Position numbers and translations under genes: made by a program. The notes under the pieces are model-generated. The model saw only the letters and a list, made by a program, of their open reading frames with translations. It made no database searches and was not told the origin of the DNA. Positions 29,659 to 41,084 of a stretch of DNA of 64,000 nucleotides are shown piece after piece (the first letter of the stretch is position 1; each line of letters begins with the position of its first letter). This stretch comes from Streptomyces sp. JB150 (GTDB lineage Bacteria; Actinomycetota; Actinomycetes; Streptomycetales; Streptomycetaceae), in NCBI RefSeq assembly GCF_011193355.1, contig NZ_CP049780.1, forward strand, positions 2,133,307 to 2,197,306. The letters run 5' to 3'.

Positions 29659-30234
29659 TTACGAAACGTTGACTCCGAAGTCTAGGGCGATGCCCCGCAA
29701 GCCCGACGCGTACCCCTGACCTACGGCCCGGAACTTCCATTCTCCCCGGTGGCGGTAGACCTCGCCAAAGATCATGGCGGTCTCGGTGGAGGCGTCCTCA
29801 CTGAGGTCGTACCGGGCCAGCTCGACGCCGTCGGCCTGGTTGACGACGCGGATGAAGGCGTTGCTGACCTGGCCGAAGGTCTGGCCGCGCTCGTCGGCCA
29901 GATGGATCGAGACGGGGAAGACGATCTTGTCGCACTGCGGGGGCACCTTGGACAGGTCGACCAGGATCGACTCGTCGTCGCCGTCGCCCTCGCCGGTGAG
30001 GTTGTCGCCGGTGTGCTCCACCGAGCCGTCGGGGCTCTTGAGCTGGTTGTAGAAGACGAACCACTCGTCGCCCATGACGCGGCCGCCGCTGCACACCAGG
30101 GCGCTGGCGTCGAGGTCGAAGGGCGCTCCGGTGGTGGAGCGCGCGTCCCAGCCGAGTCCGATCATCACCTGCGTGAGGTTCGGCGCGGCTTTGGACAGGG
30201 AGACGTTGCCCCCCTTGGCGAGCGTGACGCCCAT
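29659..30234 (-). CDS. TerD family protein (paralogue 1)
   Basis: A 191-aa single-domain TerD protein. The start ATG at 30234 has GGGGAGGG upstream. Motifs are [47 protein letters not shown] (Ca-binding loop) and [24 protein letters not shown]. Ca2+-binding stress protein. It is the second of two tandem TerD genes of equal length that share most of the sequence, and it is followed at 58 bases by terC, so the three probably act together. Confidence 0.93.
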   Translation of the reverse strand: MGVTLAKGGNVSLSKAAPNLTQVMIGLGWDARSTTGAPFDLDASALVCSGGRVMGDEWFVFYNQLKSPDGSVEHTGDNLTGEGDGDDESILVDLSKVPPQCDKIVFPVSIHLADERGQTFGQVSNAFIRVVNQADGVELARYDLSEDASTETAMIFGEVYRHRGEWKFRAVGQGYASGLRGIALDFGVNVS

Positions 30235-30279
30235 GATGCTGGTCCCTCCCCGAGGCGATGCTTCACTGGCTGTCCTGCG

Positions 30280-30316
30280 CGTCCGGCGCCGCACGTAAAC
30301 CGTGCGACGCCGGACG
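30280..30316. terminator. hairpin between the two tandem terD genes
   Basis: CGTCCGGCG (30280-30288) pairs with CGCCGGACG (30308-30316), with a second inner stem GCACG/CGTGC around TAAAC. It may be an attenuating terminator that lowers expression of the downstream terD-terC genes, or an mRNA stabiliser. Confidence 0.6.
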
Positions 30317-30345
30317 GTGACCTTCCAGACGGCTGGGCCGCTCGC

Positions 30346-30921
30346 TCAGACGTTCACGCCGAAGTCCTGCGCGATGCCGCGCAGACCCGAGGCGTAGCCC
30401 TGGCCGATGGCGCGGAACTTCCACTCGGCGCCGTGCCGGTACAGCTCGCCGAAGACCATGGCGGTCTCGGTGGAGGCGTCCTCACTGAGGTCGTACCGGG
30501 CGATCTCGGCGCCGCCGGCCTGGTTCACCACGCGGATGAAGGCGTTGCGGACCTGGCCGAAGGACTGCTGGCGGTTCTCGGCGTCGTAGATCGACACCGG
30601 GAAAACGATCTTGTCGACCTCGGCCGGGACAGCGGCGAGGTTGACCTTGATCTGCTCGTCGTCGCCCTCGCCCTCACCGGTGAGGTTGTCACCGGTGTGC
30701 TCCACCGAGCCGTCGGGGCTCTTGAGGTTGTTGAAGAAGACGAAGTGCCCGTCGCTGATGACCTTGCCGGCGTTGTTCAGCAGCAGTGCGCTGGCGTCGA
30801 GGTCGAAGTCCGTGCCGGTCGTGGTGCGCACGTCCCACCCCAGACCGACGATGACCGCGGTCAGGCCCGGGGCCTCCTTGGTCAGCGATACGTTGCCGCC
30901 CTTGCTGAGGCTGACTCCCAC
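30346..30921 (-). CDS. TerD family protein (paralogue 2)
   Basis: A 191-aa TerD protein. I start it at GTG 30921, which has GGAGGGACTC in ideal position; ATG 30933 is in frame but lacks a site. It has [48 protein letters not shown] and [32 protein letters not shown]. It is first of the minus-strand terD-terD-terC-terA-like series. Upstream, GGATC...GATCC arms at 30974-30992 lie in the likely promoter. Confidence 0.94.
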   Translation of the reverse strand: MGVSLSKGGNVSLTKEAPGLTAVIVGLGWDVRTTTGTDFDLDASALLLNNAGKVISDGHFVFFNNLKSPDGSVEHTGDNLTGEGEGDDEQIKVNLAAVPAEVDKIVFPVSIYDAENRQQSFGQVRNAFIRVVNQAGGAEIARYDLSEDASTETAMVFGELYRHGAEWKFRAIGQGYASGLRGIAQDFGVNV

Positions 30922-31035
30922 GAGTCCCTCCATTGGTGTCCTGGGGCGGGGAGCCCCGTCGTGCGTTGCTAACGGATCAAACGAGTCGATCCTAGTGACG
31001 GGTTCCCGTGCCCCGCAGGCCCTGTGGACGAAGAA

Positions 31036-31494
31036 TCAGAGGGTGTCGAGGGCCTTGACGTACTCGTTCAGGTCACGGGCGTCCGGCAGGCCGTTGACGA
31101 CCGTCCAGCGGACCACGCCCTCCTTGTCGATGACGAAGGTGCCGCGCACCGCGCAGCCCTTGTCCTCGTCGAAGACGCCGTAGGCGCGGGAGACCTCGCC
31201 GTGCGGCCAGAAGTCGCTCAGCAGCGGGTACTCCAGGGACTCCTGCTCGGCGAAGACGCGCAGGGTGTGGATGGAGTCGTTGGAGACGGCGAGCACCTGG
31301 GTGTCGCGGTCGGCGAACCGCGGCAGGTTGTCGCGCACCTCGCACAGCTCGCCGGTGCACACGCCGGTGAAGGCGAACGGGTAGAAGAGCAGCACCACGT
31401 TCTTCTCGCCGCGGAAGTCCGACAGCTTCACGGTCCGGCCGTGGTTGTCCTTCAGCTCGAAGTCGGGCGCCTTGTCGCCGACCTGGATCGCCAT
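31036..31494 (-). CDS. peroxiredoxin (AhpE-like)
   Basis: A 152-aa thioredoxin-fold peroxidase. [20 protein letters not shown] opens it. [13 protein letters not shown] places the peroxidatic Cys at residue 46 in the P...T..C context and a second Cys at 51. ALDTL ends it. The pattern matches actinobacterial AhpE/BCP-type 1-Cys peroxiredoxins, which reduce H2O2, alkyl peroxides and peroxynitrite. It is near the ter genes but separated by about 115 bases, so co-regulation is only suggested. Confidence 0.92.
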   Translation of the reverse strand: MAIQVGDKAPDFELKDNHGRTVKLSDFRGEKNVVLLFYPFAFTGVCTGELCEVRDNLPRFADRDTQVLAVSNDSIHTLRVFAEQESLEYPLLSDFWPHGEVSRAYGVFDEDKGCAVRGTFVIDKEGVVRWTVVNGLPDARDLNEYVKALDTL

Positions 31495-31560
31495 CGTCGT
31501 GTCATCCCTTCGGTGGGCCGTTCGGACGATGACACCTTACGCAGCGGCCCGCACAAGACG

Positions 31561-31592
31561 ACGGACGGGCTGAGCGAACTCAGCCCGTCCGT
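31561..31592 (-). terminator. strong terminator after the DUF3052 gene
   Basis: A perfect 14-bp stem closes a CGAA tetraloop (31575-31578). It is 33 bases past the DUF3052 stop on the minus strand and before the peroxiredoxin start. Confidence 0.85.
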
Positions 31593-31624
31593 GCTCGGCT
31601 GTTCTCAGCGGACGACCGGAACGG

Positions 31625-32062
31625 TCACCGCTTCGACTTGGCGGCCTTCGGCGTGGCCAGGCGGCTCCCGCTCCAGTCCTTGCCCACGCTGACGCTCTTG
31701 GACGCCGTCAGACCGGCGGTCGTCGCGGCTTCCGAGATGTCGCTCGGCTCCACGTACCCCGCACGGCCGGTCTTCGGCGTGAGGAGCAGAATCGCGCCGC
31801 CTTCCTCGATGTACGTGGTGGCATCCACCAGCGCATCCGTCAGGTCGCCGTCGTCGTCACGGAACCAGAGCACAACGGCGTCGGCCACGTCGTCGTATTC
31901 CTCGTCCATCAGGTCGCCCTCGATGGCTTCCTCGATGGCCTCGCGAAGGTCCTGGTCGACGTCGTCGTCGTAGCCGATCTCCTGGACCACCTGCCCGGGC
32001 TGGAACCCCAGCCTGGCGGCAGGGTTCGTCCGCTCCTCCGCGTGGTCCGCGGTCGCGCTCAC
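31625..32062 (-). CDS. DUF3052 family protein
   Basis: A 145-aa acidic protein starting at GTG 32062 with GGAGG 9 bases before. It contains ARLGFQPGQVVQEIGYDDDVD, DAVVLWFRDDDGDL and GAILLLTPKTGRAGYVEPSD, the features of the actinobacterial DUF3052 family. The first motif resembles SAM-dependent or nucleotide-binding folds, but no activity is known. It is divergent from aceE, an arrangement I recall as conserved in Streptomyces. Confidence 0.9.
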   Translation of the reverse strand: MSATADHAEERTNPAARLGFQPGQVVQEIGYDDDVDQDLREAIEEAIEGDLMDEEYDDVADAVVLWFRDDDGDLTDALVDATTYIEEGGAILLLTPKTGRAGYVEPSDISEAATTAGLTASKSVSVGKDWSGSRLATPKAAKSKR

Positions 32063-32431
32063 GGGTTGCCTCCTGATCATGTCTTGGGAATATCTCAGCC
32101 ACGCGCGTGCGCGAAGCATTGGCCGTAGTCCACACGGGCGGGGCGGATCGCGCAAGTACCCGGCGGTTCAGACCGCCGAAACGGTGACGATCCCGGCCGT
32201 GTCGCCGCAACTTCAGGCACGTGCGCCAAGGCCAAGGTGACACACACCACACCTATCTGCCCTGTTTGTGCGTTTGGGAACCATCCATGGGTACGACATT
32301 CGAACCTATGGCGGTTACTTCTCGGTAGAGGTGACGTTCGGCGCAGTGAGGTACACGATGGGGGAACGGCGCAAGCCAGTGGAACAAGGCTTCGAACAGC
32401 TCACCCAGCCCTCTGACAGGTAAGGACCAGC
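32063..32431. other. 369-base divergent region upstream of aceE
   Basis: No gene is seen. It holds a small perfect hairpin, CGGCGGT-TCAG-ACCGCCG at 32161-32178, and AT-richer patches at 32260-32330. These probably include the aceE promoter with a leader of about 100 bases, and the DUF3052 promoter. No clear -35/-10 pair or riboswitch was recognised. Confidence 0.5.
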
Positions 32432-35179
<2,748 letters not shown>

Positions 35180-35194
35180 CACGGGCCGGGCCGG

Positions 35195-35228
35195 AAGGGG
35201 CGGCGGACCTGCGGGTCCGCCGCCCCTT
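35195..35228 (+). terminator. terminator after aceE
   Basis: A perfect 14-bp stem, AAGGGGCGGCGGAC paired with GTCCGCCGCCCCTT, with a 6-base loop, lies 16 bases after the aceE stop. Confidence 0.85.
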
Positions 35229-35251
35229 GCGCGTTCCCTACGATGCCCGGC

Positions 35252-35980
35252 ATGAGGGAAGAGTCCGCGCGGATCCGGTGGGAAGAGCGCACCCAGAAAC
35301 CGCTGATGGCGCTGGCCGTGGCCTTCGCCGTCGCCTATGCCGTGCCCATCGTGCACAGTACGGCGAGCGAGCCGGTCACGTTCGCCTGCGCGGTCGTCGA
35401 GTGGACGGTGTGGGGCGCGTTCGCCGCCGACTACCTGGTGCGGTTGGCGCTTGCCGGGCGGCGCGTGGAGTTCGTCCGGCGGCACTGGATCGACCTGTGC
35501 GCGGTGCTGCTGCCGATGATCCAGCCGCTGCGGCTGCTGCGGCTGGTGTCGACGCTGCTGCTGGTGGGGCAGCGGGCGCGGATGGCCTCGCAGATCCGGC
35601 TGACGACGTATGTCGCCGGGGCAGTGGTGGGCCTGCTGATGTTCGGGTCGCTGGCCGTGCTGTCCGTGGAGCGCGAGGCGCCGGACGGGAACATCCGGAC
35701 ACTGGGTGACGCGGTGTGGTGGTCGTTCACGACGATGACGACCGTGGGGTACGGGGACCACGCGCCGACCACCGGGGTGGGGCGGTTGCTGGCGGTGGGG
35801 CTGATGCTGTCCGGGATCGCGCTGCTGGGTCTGGTGACCGCGAACATCGCCGCGTGGTTCATCTCGCGGTTCGAGAGCGACGACGCGGAGGAGCGGCGGC
35901 AGACGGAGGCGATCGCCGCGCTGACGCAGGAGGTGCGGGCGCTGCGGGCGGAGGTGGCCGCCCTGCGGGAGTCCAGGTGA
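35252..35980 (+). CDS. voltage-gated-like potassium channel
   Basis: A 242-aa membrane protein from ATG 35252; ATG 35243 is also in frame. There is no ribosome site, but a TACGAT box ends 8 bases before 35252, so a leaderless mRNA is possible. It has five to six TM helices: an S1-S4-like part (S4 region QPLRLLRLVSTLLLVGQRAR carries spaced Arg), then a pore with FTTMTTVGYGD, the K+ selectivity filter, and S6 ending ANIAAWFISRF. A C-terminal coiled coil (about 205-242) likely assembles the tetramer. It passes K+; gating is inferred. Confidence 0.9.
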   Translation: MREESARIRWEERTQKPLMALAVAFAVAYAVPIVHSTASEPVTFACAVVEWTVWGAFAADYLVRLALAGRRVEFVRRHWIDLCAVLLPMIQPLRLLRLVSTLLLVGQRARMASQIRLTTYVAGAVVGLLMFGSLAVLSVEREAPDGNIRTLGDAVWWSFTTMTTVGYGDHAPTTGVGRLLAVGLMLSGIALLGLVTANIAAWFISRFESDDAEERRQTEAIAALTQEVRALRAEVAALRESR

Positions 35981-36388
35981 GGGCCCCGCGCCGCGGGCGT
36001 CCTGCCGCGCCGGTCAGGCGGGAGTTCGGCGATGGCGGGCCTGCGCGGTCCTGCCCGGTCCGTGGCCTCATCCGGTCGCGTGAGCGGGGGTACCCGCGCG
36101 GTCCGTGTCCGGACAGCCCGCCATCGACAAGTCCCTGAACCGCTCGGTTCCTCGGGTTTCCGATGAGGGGCGGGTACCCCCGTCGCGCTTCTCCATCCTG
36201 CCTGCCGGCGCGCCACCCCCCTCCAGCGGCGCGCCGCAGCCCAGGTCGCCCTGCTCGCGTGGAACGTGCCGACGGAACATGCCGTACGGAGGGCTTGACC
36301 CACTGTGACCTGCGGCGCGCTCGGCTGGGGAGGGATCTTGAGCGTTGTCACCCTGATAGGGGAAACGACGCCTGGGGCGGATGTGCCG
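35981..36388. other. 408-base gap between convergent genes
   Basis: No protein gene is supported in any frame (no ribosome sites, poor codon use). The most notable content is the 98-base inverted-repeat structure at 36085-36182. Further right, TTGACC (36295-36300) and TTGAGC (36338-36343) look like isolated -35 boxes without clear partners. Confidence 0.5.
36085..36182. ncRNA. candidate structured RNA closed by a 13-bp stem
   Basis: CGGGGGTACCCGC (36085-36097) and GCGGGTACCCCCG (36170-36182) are perfect reverse complements. Between them lie two or three small hairpins, the clearest being GAACC-GCTC-GGTTC (36138-36151). The strand is unknown and no known RNA family was recognised. It could be a complex terminator for the two convergent genes or a small RNA. 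Confidence 0.35.
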
Positions 36389-38011
36389 TCAGATGTGCGC
36401 CGCGCCCGCTCCGGCCTGCGCGTTCTCGCCGCGCTTGGTGAGGAAGGCGACGAACACCGCCACGACGGCGACGCCCGCGGCGACCAGCGACGCCAGGGAC
36501 ATGCCGGAGATGAAGGTGTCGTGCGCGACGTCGGTGATCTTCGCGGCGATCTCCGGCGGGGTGCCCGGCGGGACCGGGGCCGCACCGGCCTGGATGGCCT
36601 CGGAGGCCTGCGCCGCCTGCTCCGGGCTCAGCGGCGGAAGGCCCGCGTCGGCCCAGTTGCCGGCGAGGTCGCTGTCGACCTTGGAGACCATCACCGCACC
36701 CAGCACGGCCGTGCCGAGGCTGCCGCCGATCTGCATCGCCGCCTGCTGGAGACCGCCCGCGACGCCCGACAGCTCCATCGGGGCGTTGCCCACGATGACC
36801 TCGGTGGCGCCGACCATGACCGGCGCGAGACCCAGGCCGAGCAGGGCGAACCACAGGGACATCACCCCGCTGCCGGTGTCCTCCTTCAGCGTGGACATGC
36901 CCCACATGGCGAGCGCGGTGACGGCCATGCCGCCGGCCAGCGGGATCCGCGGGCCGAGCTTGGTGATCATCGCGCCGGCCAGCGGGGAGCCGACGATCAT
37001 CATGCCGGTGAGGGGCAGCAGGTGCAGGCCGGCGTCGACCGGGCCCATGCCGTGCACGTTCTGCAGGTAGAACGTCACGAAGAACAGGCCGCCCATGAAG
37101 GCGATGGCCATCAGGACCATCAGCACGACACCCGCGGACAGCGAGAGCGAGCGGAACAGGCCCAGGGGGATCAGCGGCTCCTTCACCTTCGTCTCCCAGA
37201 AGGTGAACAGCGCGAAGCCGACCAGGGAGGCGCCGAGGAAGGCCCACGTCCTGCCGTCGCCCCAGCCCCACTCGGACGGCGGGGCCTTGATGATGCCCCA
37301 GACCAGGCAGAACATCGCGCCGGACAGCAGCGCGATGCCCGGCAGGTCGAAGGAGCGCGGCGCGTTCTCGGCGCGGTGGTCGAGCAGGATCAGCGCGCCG
37401 AGGACGACGGCGAGGACGCCGACCGGCACGTTGATGAAGAACACCGACTGCCAGCTGACGTGCTCGACGAGCACACCGCCGAGGATCGGGCCGCCGGCGG
37501 TGGAGGCACCGATGACCATGCCCCAGATGCCGATCGCCATGTTCAGCTTCTCGGCCGGGAAGGTGGCCCGCAGCAGACCGAGCGCGGCCGGCATGAGCAG
37601 CGCGCCGAACAGGCCCTGGAGCACCCGGAAGGCGACCACCAGCGCGATGCTGCCGGACATGCCGATGAGCCCGGAGGCGACGGCGAAGCCGACGACGCCG
37701 ATGAGGAAGGTCTGCCGGTGGCCGAAGCGGTCACCCAGCTTGCCCGCGGTGATCAGGGAGACGGCGAGGGCGAGGAAGTAGCCGTTGGTGATCCACTGGA
37801 CGTCGGCGAAGCTCGCCTTCAGGTCGTCCTTGATCGCGGGGTTGGCGATGGCCACGATGGTGCCGTCGAGGGCCACCATCATGACCCCGACGGCGACGGT
37901 GATGAGGGTGAACCACGGGTGCCCGCGCAGCCCCTTGGCGGGTGCCGGACCGGACGGGGCTGACGCGCCGTCCCCCGGCCCCGTCGAGTCGATGGTGGTC
38001 TGACTAGTCAT
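36389..38011 (-). CDS. DHA2-type MFS drug exporter
   Basis: A 540-aa, 14-TM EmrB/QacA-type exporter. Motifs are VALDGTIVAIANPAI in TM1, GKLGDRFGHRQ (motif A), GPILGGVLVEHVSWQSVFFINVPVG (motif C and following loop) and a C-terminal basic tail (FLTKRGENAQ). It is expected to use the proton gradient to expel cationic or hydrophobic drugs. The ATG at 38011 has only a weak site. It is divergent from a TetR gene 110 bases away with a shared inverted repeat, so it is probably repressed by that TetR and induced by its substrate. Confidence 0.93.
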   Translation of the reverse strand: MTSQTTIDSTGPGDGASAPSGPAPAKGLRGHPWFTLITVAVGVMMVALDGTIVAIANPAIKDDLKASFADVQWITNGYFLALAVSLITAGKLGDRFGHRQTFLIGVVGFAVASGLIGMSGSIALVVAFRVLQGLFGALLMPAALGLLRATFPAEKLNMAIGIWGMVIGASTAGGPILGGVLVEHVSWQSVFFINVPVGVLAVVLGALILLDHRAENAPRSFDLPGIALLSGAMFCLVWGIIKAPPSEWGWGDGRTWAFLGASLVGFALFTFWETKVKEPLIPLGLFRSLSLSAGVVLMVLMAIAFMGGLFFVTFYLQNVHGMGPVDAGLHLLPLTGMMIVGSPLAGAMITKLGPRIPLAGGMAVTALAMWGMSTLKEDTGSGVMSLWFALLGLGLAPVMVGATEVIVGNAPMELSGVAGGLQQAAMQIGGSLGTAVLGAVMVSKVDSDLAGNWADAGLPPLSPEQAAQASEAIQAGAAPVPPGTPPEIAAKITDVAHDTFISGMSLASLVAAGVAVVAVFVAFLTKRGENAQAGAGAAHI

Positions 38012-38038
38012 ACTTTCGAGGCTAGTGACAGCCGCTGA

Positions 38039-38071
38039 CAGTTGACAAACGATTTCAGGTTTCGGTAACTG
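38039..38071. promoter_or_regulatory. candidate TetR operator between exporter and regulator
   Basis: CAGTTGACAAAC (38039-38050) and GTTTCGGTAACTG (38059-38071) form an imperfect inverted repeat (GTTT...AACTG arms). It lies in the AT-rich core of the intergenic region 28 bases before the exporter start and 51 before tetR. TGACAG direct repeats flank it. Confidence 0.5.
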
Positions 38072-38121
38072 ACACGTCACCTGGGTACGGTCGGGGCCGG
38101 ACAATGCGGAGAAGAGGTGCC

Positions 38122-38763
38122 ATGAACGCGGCGACACCGCCCGGCCTGCGCGAGCGCAAGAAACAGCGCACCCGGGACGCGCTGATCCGCGCCGCCCTCG
38201 AACTGTTCACCACGCGCGGCTACGAGCAGACCACCGTCGACGAGATCGCCGCGGCCGTCGACGTCTCGCAGCGCACCTTCTTCCGCTACTTCGCGGGCAA
38301 GGAGGAGGCCGCCCTCGCCGCCCAGCAGCTGGCCATGGACCACTTCGTCCAGGCCCTGCGCGCCCGCCCCGCCCACGAGCCGCCGCTGGAGGCGATGCGC
38401 CGGGCCGTGCAGGAGGGCTGGGACACCCTGCACGAGATCGTCGAGGCCGTCGTGCCGATCGAGCTGTACCTGCGGATGTACCGGGTCATCGAGTCGACGC
38501 CGGTCCTGCTCGCCGCGTACCTGCGCAGCTCCGCCGAGGCCGAGGAGCGGATCGCGCGGCTGATCGCGCGGCGGGAGGGCCTGGACGTGGACGCCGATCC
38601 GCGCCCCCGGGTGGCGGTGGCCGTCTTCGGCGGGGTGATAAGGGTCACCGAGCGGCTGTGGAGCGCGGGGGACGACTTCAGCGTGGAGGCGCTGCGCGCG
38701 CTGACGGCGGCCTACCTCGATCAGGTCGGACCGGCGCTCGCGGATGACTGGCGCACGCCGTAG
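38122..38763 (+). CDS. TetR family transcriptional regulator
   Basis: A 213-aa protein; ATG 38122 has GAAGAGG before it. The DNA-binding domain (about 12-58) reads RTRDALIRAALELFTTRGY then TTVDEIAAAVDVSQRTFFRYF, with the typical YF end of the recognition helix. The C-terminal helical ligand domain starts KEEAALAAQQL and has Trp/Met-rich segments. By position it is the repressor of the adjacent MFS exporter. The inducer is unknown. Confidence 0.94.
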   Translation: MNAATPPGLRERKKQRTRDALIRAALELFTTRGYEQTTVDEIAAAVDVSQRTFFRYFAGKEEAALAAQQLAMDHFVQALRARPAHEPPLEAMRRAVQEGWDTLHEIVEAVVPIELYLRMYRVIESTPVLLAAYLRSSAEAEERIARLIARREGLDVDADPRPRVAVAVFGGVIRVTERLWSAGDDFSVEALRALTAAYLDQVGPALADDWRTP

Positions 38764-38920
38764 AGCCGCGGAAACGGGGGCCGCCGTCCCCGCGCAGCCG
38801 CGCCACGCCACCCCCGCGGGACGCGCAACCCATCCGTCTGCTCCGCGGCCGGGCACCCAAACGTGACGCCTGTCACACGGGTCACGCGAGACCCTCTCGT
38901 TCTCCTAGTGTGTCCTCCCA

Positions 38921-40138
38921 GTGACTTCCTTCGACACCTCCCCGCAACTCAACCTCTGGCGCGCGCTGCTCGCGCTGGCGGTGGTCTTCGTCATGCTGGC
39001 CACCACCGGCTGGACCGCGCTGAAGGGCCACCGGGAGACCACCCCGCTGCAGGCCTCCCTCACCGCCTGGGAGCGGGGGCGGATCGACGGACACCCGCTG
39101 CCGGACCCGGACTCCGGCCCCGACCGGCTGGCCCGCTTCTTCGCCTCGCTCACCGAGGCCCAGCGCACCCGCCTCGCCCACCGCTATCCGCTCGCGGTCG
39201 GCAACATGAACGGCGCCCCCGTCGACCTGCGCTACCGCGCCAACCGCGTCGCCCTCGCCCAGGCCGGGAAAGTGGAGCGGCGGCGCATGCGCGACAGCCG
39301 GCTCACCCCGGCCGGACAGCAGGAGGCCGGCCGCCGGATGCACCGCTTCGAGGCGCTGATGCGCGAGGAGCGGCACATCCTCGCCTTCGACCCCGAGGGT
39401 TCGGGCCGGATCGCCGAGGTCTTCGGCGACCTCACCCGGGCCGAGCGGATCTCCGTCGTCGTGCCCGGCGTCGACACCGACCTGCTCACCTTCCAGCGCA
39501 CCCGCCGCGCCCACTCCGCACCGGTCGGCATGGCGAAGTCGCTGTACACCGCCGAACGCGCGGCGAGCCCCGGCACCCGCACCGCCGTGATCGCCTGGGC
39601 CGACTACACCGCCCCCAGCGGCATCGGCATGGACGCGGCCACCGCGCACCGCGCCGCGGACGGCGCCGTCCGGCTGACCGCGCTGGTGCGCGCGCTGCCC
39701 GGCGACGCGCCGGTCTCCCTGTTCTGCCACAGCTACGGCTCGGTGGTGTGCGGCGTCGCCGCGCCCGCGCTGCCGCGGCGGGTCGCCGACATAGCGGTGG
39801 CCGGCAGCCCCGGCATGCGGGTCGCGAAGGCGGCGCACCTGGGCACCTCCGCCCATGTGTGGGCCATGCGGGACGCCGACGACTGGATCCAGGACGTGCC
39901 GTATCTCGACCTCGGCGGCCTCGGGCACGGCGCGGACCCGATGTCCGCCGCCTTCGGCGCCCGGCTGCTGTCGGCGCGCGGCGCCCGCGGGCACGCCGGG
40001 TACTTCGAACCGGGCACAGAGAGCCTGGCGAACCTCGCCGAGATCGGGGTTGGCGCGTACCGCGCGGTGGAGTGCGCCGACGATCGGGGCATGTGCCGGG
40101 CGGGTTTGTCCGGTGCGTTCCCGGCCGGACGCGCGTAG
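38921..40138 (+). CDS. membrane-anchored DUF1023 alpha/beta hydrolase
   Basis: A 405-aa protein with an N-terminal signal anchor (about 14-33, LLALAVVFVMLATTGWTAL). The DUF1023 hydrolase domain has ISVVVPGVDTDLLTFQ, then SLFCHSYGSVVCGV, the nucleophile elbow with Ser in HSYG, and later acid and His candidates (WAMRDADDWIQ, GHAGYFE). It is expected outside or at the membrane. GTG 38921 has no ribosome site, but TAGTGT at 38906-38911 would start RNA at about the GTG, so it may be leaderless. Substrate unknown. Confidence 0.85.
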   Translation: MTSFDTSPQLNLWRALLALAVVFVMLATTGWTALKGHRETTPLQASLTAWERGRIDGHPLPDPDSGPDRLARFFASLTEAQRTRLAHRYPLAVGNMNGAPVDLRYRANRVALAQAGKVERRRMRDSRLTPAGQQEAGRRMHRFEALMREERHILAFDPEGSGRIAEVFGDLTRAERISVVVPGVDTDLLTFQRTRRAHSAPVGMAKSLYTAERAASPGTRTAVIAWADYTAPSGIGMDAATAHRAADGAVRLTALVRALPGDAPVSLFCHSYGSVVCGVAAPALPRRVADIAVAGSPGMRVAKAAHLGTSAHVWAMRDADDWIQDVPYLDLGGLGHGADPMSAAFGARLLSARGARGHAGYFEPGTESLANLAEIGVGAYRAVECADDRGMCRAGLSGAFPAGRA

Positions 40139-40205
40139 AGGACGGAAGAACTGCGGTATGCGCAGGGAGGGGACGAAAGAGCGTGCGCCGCATACGATGA
40201 GCCGC

Positions 40206-41060
40206 ATGGGTGACGTACTGGCCGGATTTCATGCCGCCTGGGAGTTCGAGTCCGACTCCGTGCTCATCCGTTACGAACGGGGGATTCGGACACCCAAGCT
40301 GTTCCAGGCGCTCGGTGAGCGCCGGGTGCCGCTGGCGGCGTTGCAGGGGGTCACGCTGACCCCCGGGAAGCGCGGGACCGTCGTGCTGCGCGCGGAGGTG
40401 CGGCCGGGCGCCGACCCCGTGCTGGAGGCGGCGGACGGGCAGCTGAAGGAGAACGGGGATCCGTACCGGCTGGTACTGCCGGCCGAGCAGGAGATGCTCG
40501 CCGAGTACTACGCCGACGAGCTGCGGGCACGGCTGACCGAGTCGGGACCGGCGGACCGGTTCCTCGTGGCCGCGCCCGGCGCCCCGCTGTCCTTCAAGGC
40601 GTACGACGGGAAGGCCTCCTTCGACGGGACGACCGTGCGGTTCCGGTGGTTCTGGACCGGGGCGTCGTCGGCGAAGTGGAAGGCCGGCGACCAGAGTTTC
40701 CCCGTCACGGAGCTGGGGGGCGTCGAGTGGCGCTCCCCCGAGCTGTTCGAGGGGTATCTGCGGCTGCTGCGGCGGGTCGGGTGCGGTCAGGACCAGCCCG
40801 CGCAGGCCGACCAGGATCCGGCGGCGGTGGTGTTCGGGCTGGGGTACGGGCCCGTGCACGAGTCGTTGCCGTTCGCGGCGGCGGTGCTGGCGGCGGTGCG
40901 GGCGCAGGGGCCGGTGCCCGCGGTGGCCGTGGCGCACCGGCGCCGCGACCCCGCGGACATCGCCGAGCGGATCCGGCACCTCGGGGAGCTGCATCAGGCC
41001 GGGCTGGTCACCGACGAGGAGTTCTGCGTGAAGAAGGCGGAGCTGCTCGCCGAGCTGTGA
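40206..41060 (+). CDS. DUF4429 protein with C-terminal SHOCT domain
   Basis: A 284-aa cytoplasmic protein. Two DUF4429-type beta repeats are visible: AAWEFESDSVLIRYERG...VPLAALQGVTLTPG and KASFDGTTVRFRWF...FPVTELGGVEWRSP. Both resemble PH-like sheets. The end, RIRHLGELHQAGLVTDEEF..KKAELL, is a SHOCT motif, a short oligomerisation tail. ATG 40197 is in frame and possible. Function unknown; such proteins are abundant in Streptomyces. Confidence 0.85.
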   Translation: MGDVLAGFHAAWEFESDSVLIRYERGIRTPKLFQALGERRVPLAALQGVTLTPGKRGTVVLRAEVRPGADPVLEAADGQLKENGDPYRLVLPAEQEMLAEYYADELRARLTESGPADRFLVAAPGAPLSFKAYDGKASFDGTTVRFRWFWTGASSAKWKAGDQSFPVTELGGVEWRSPELFEGYLRLLRRVGCGQDQPAQADQDPAAVVFGLGYGPVHESLPFAAAVLAAVRAQGPVPAVAVAHRRRDPADIAERIRHLGELHQAGLVTDEEFCVKKAELLAEL

Positions 41061-41084
41061 GCGGCCGCCGGGGGCCGGGCGGGT

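Noticed and set aside
36068..36280. Small minus-strand gene in the convergent gap
   Set aside because: No ribosome site, low-quality composition, and it runs through the inverted-repeat structure.
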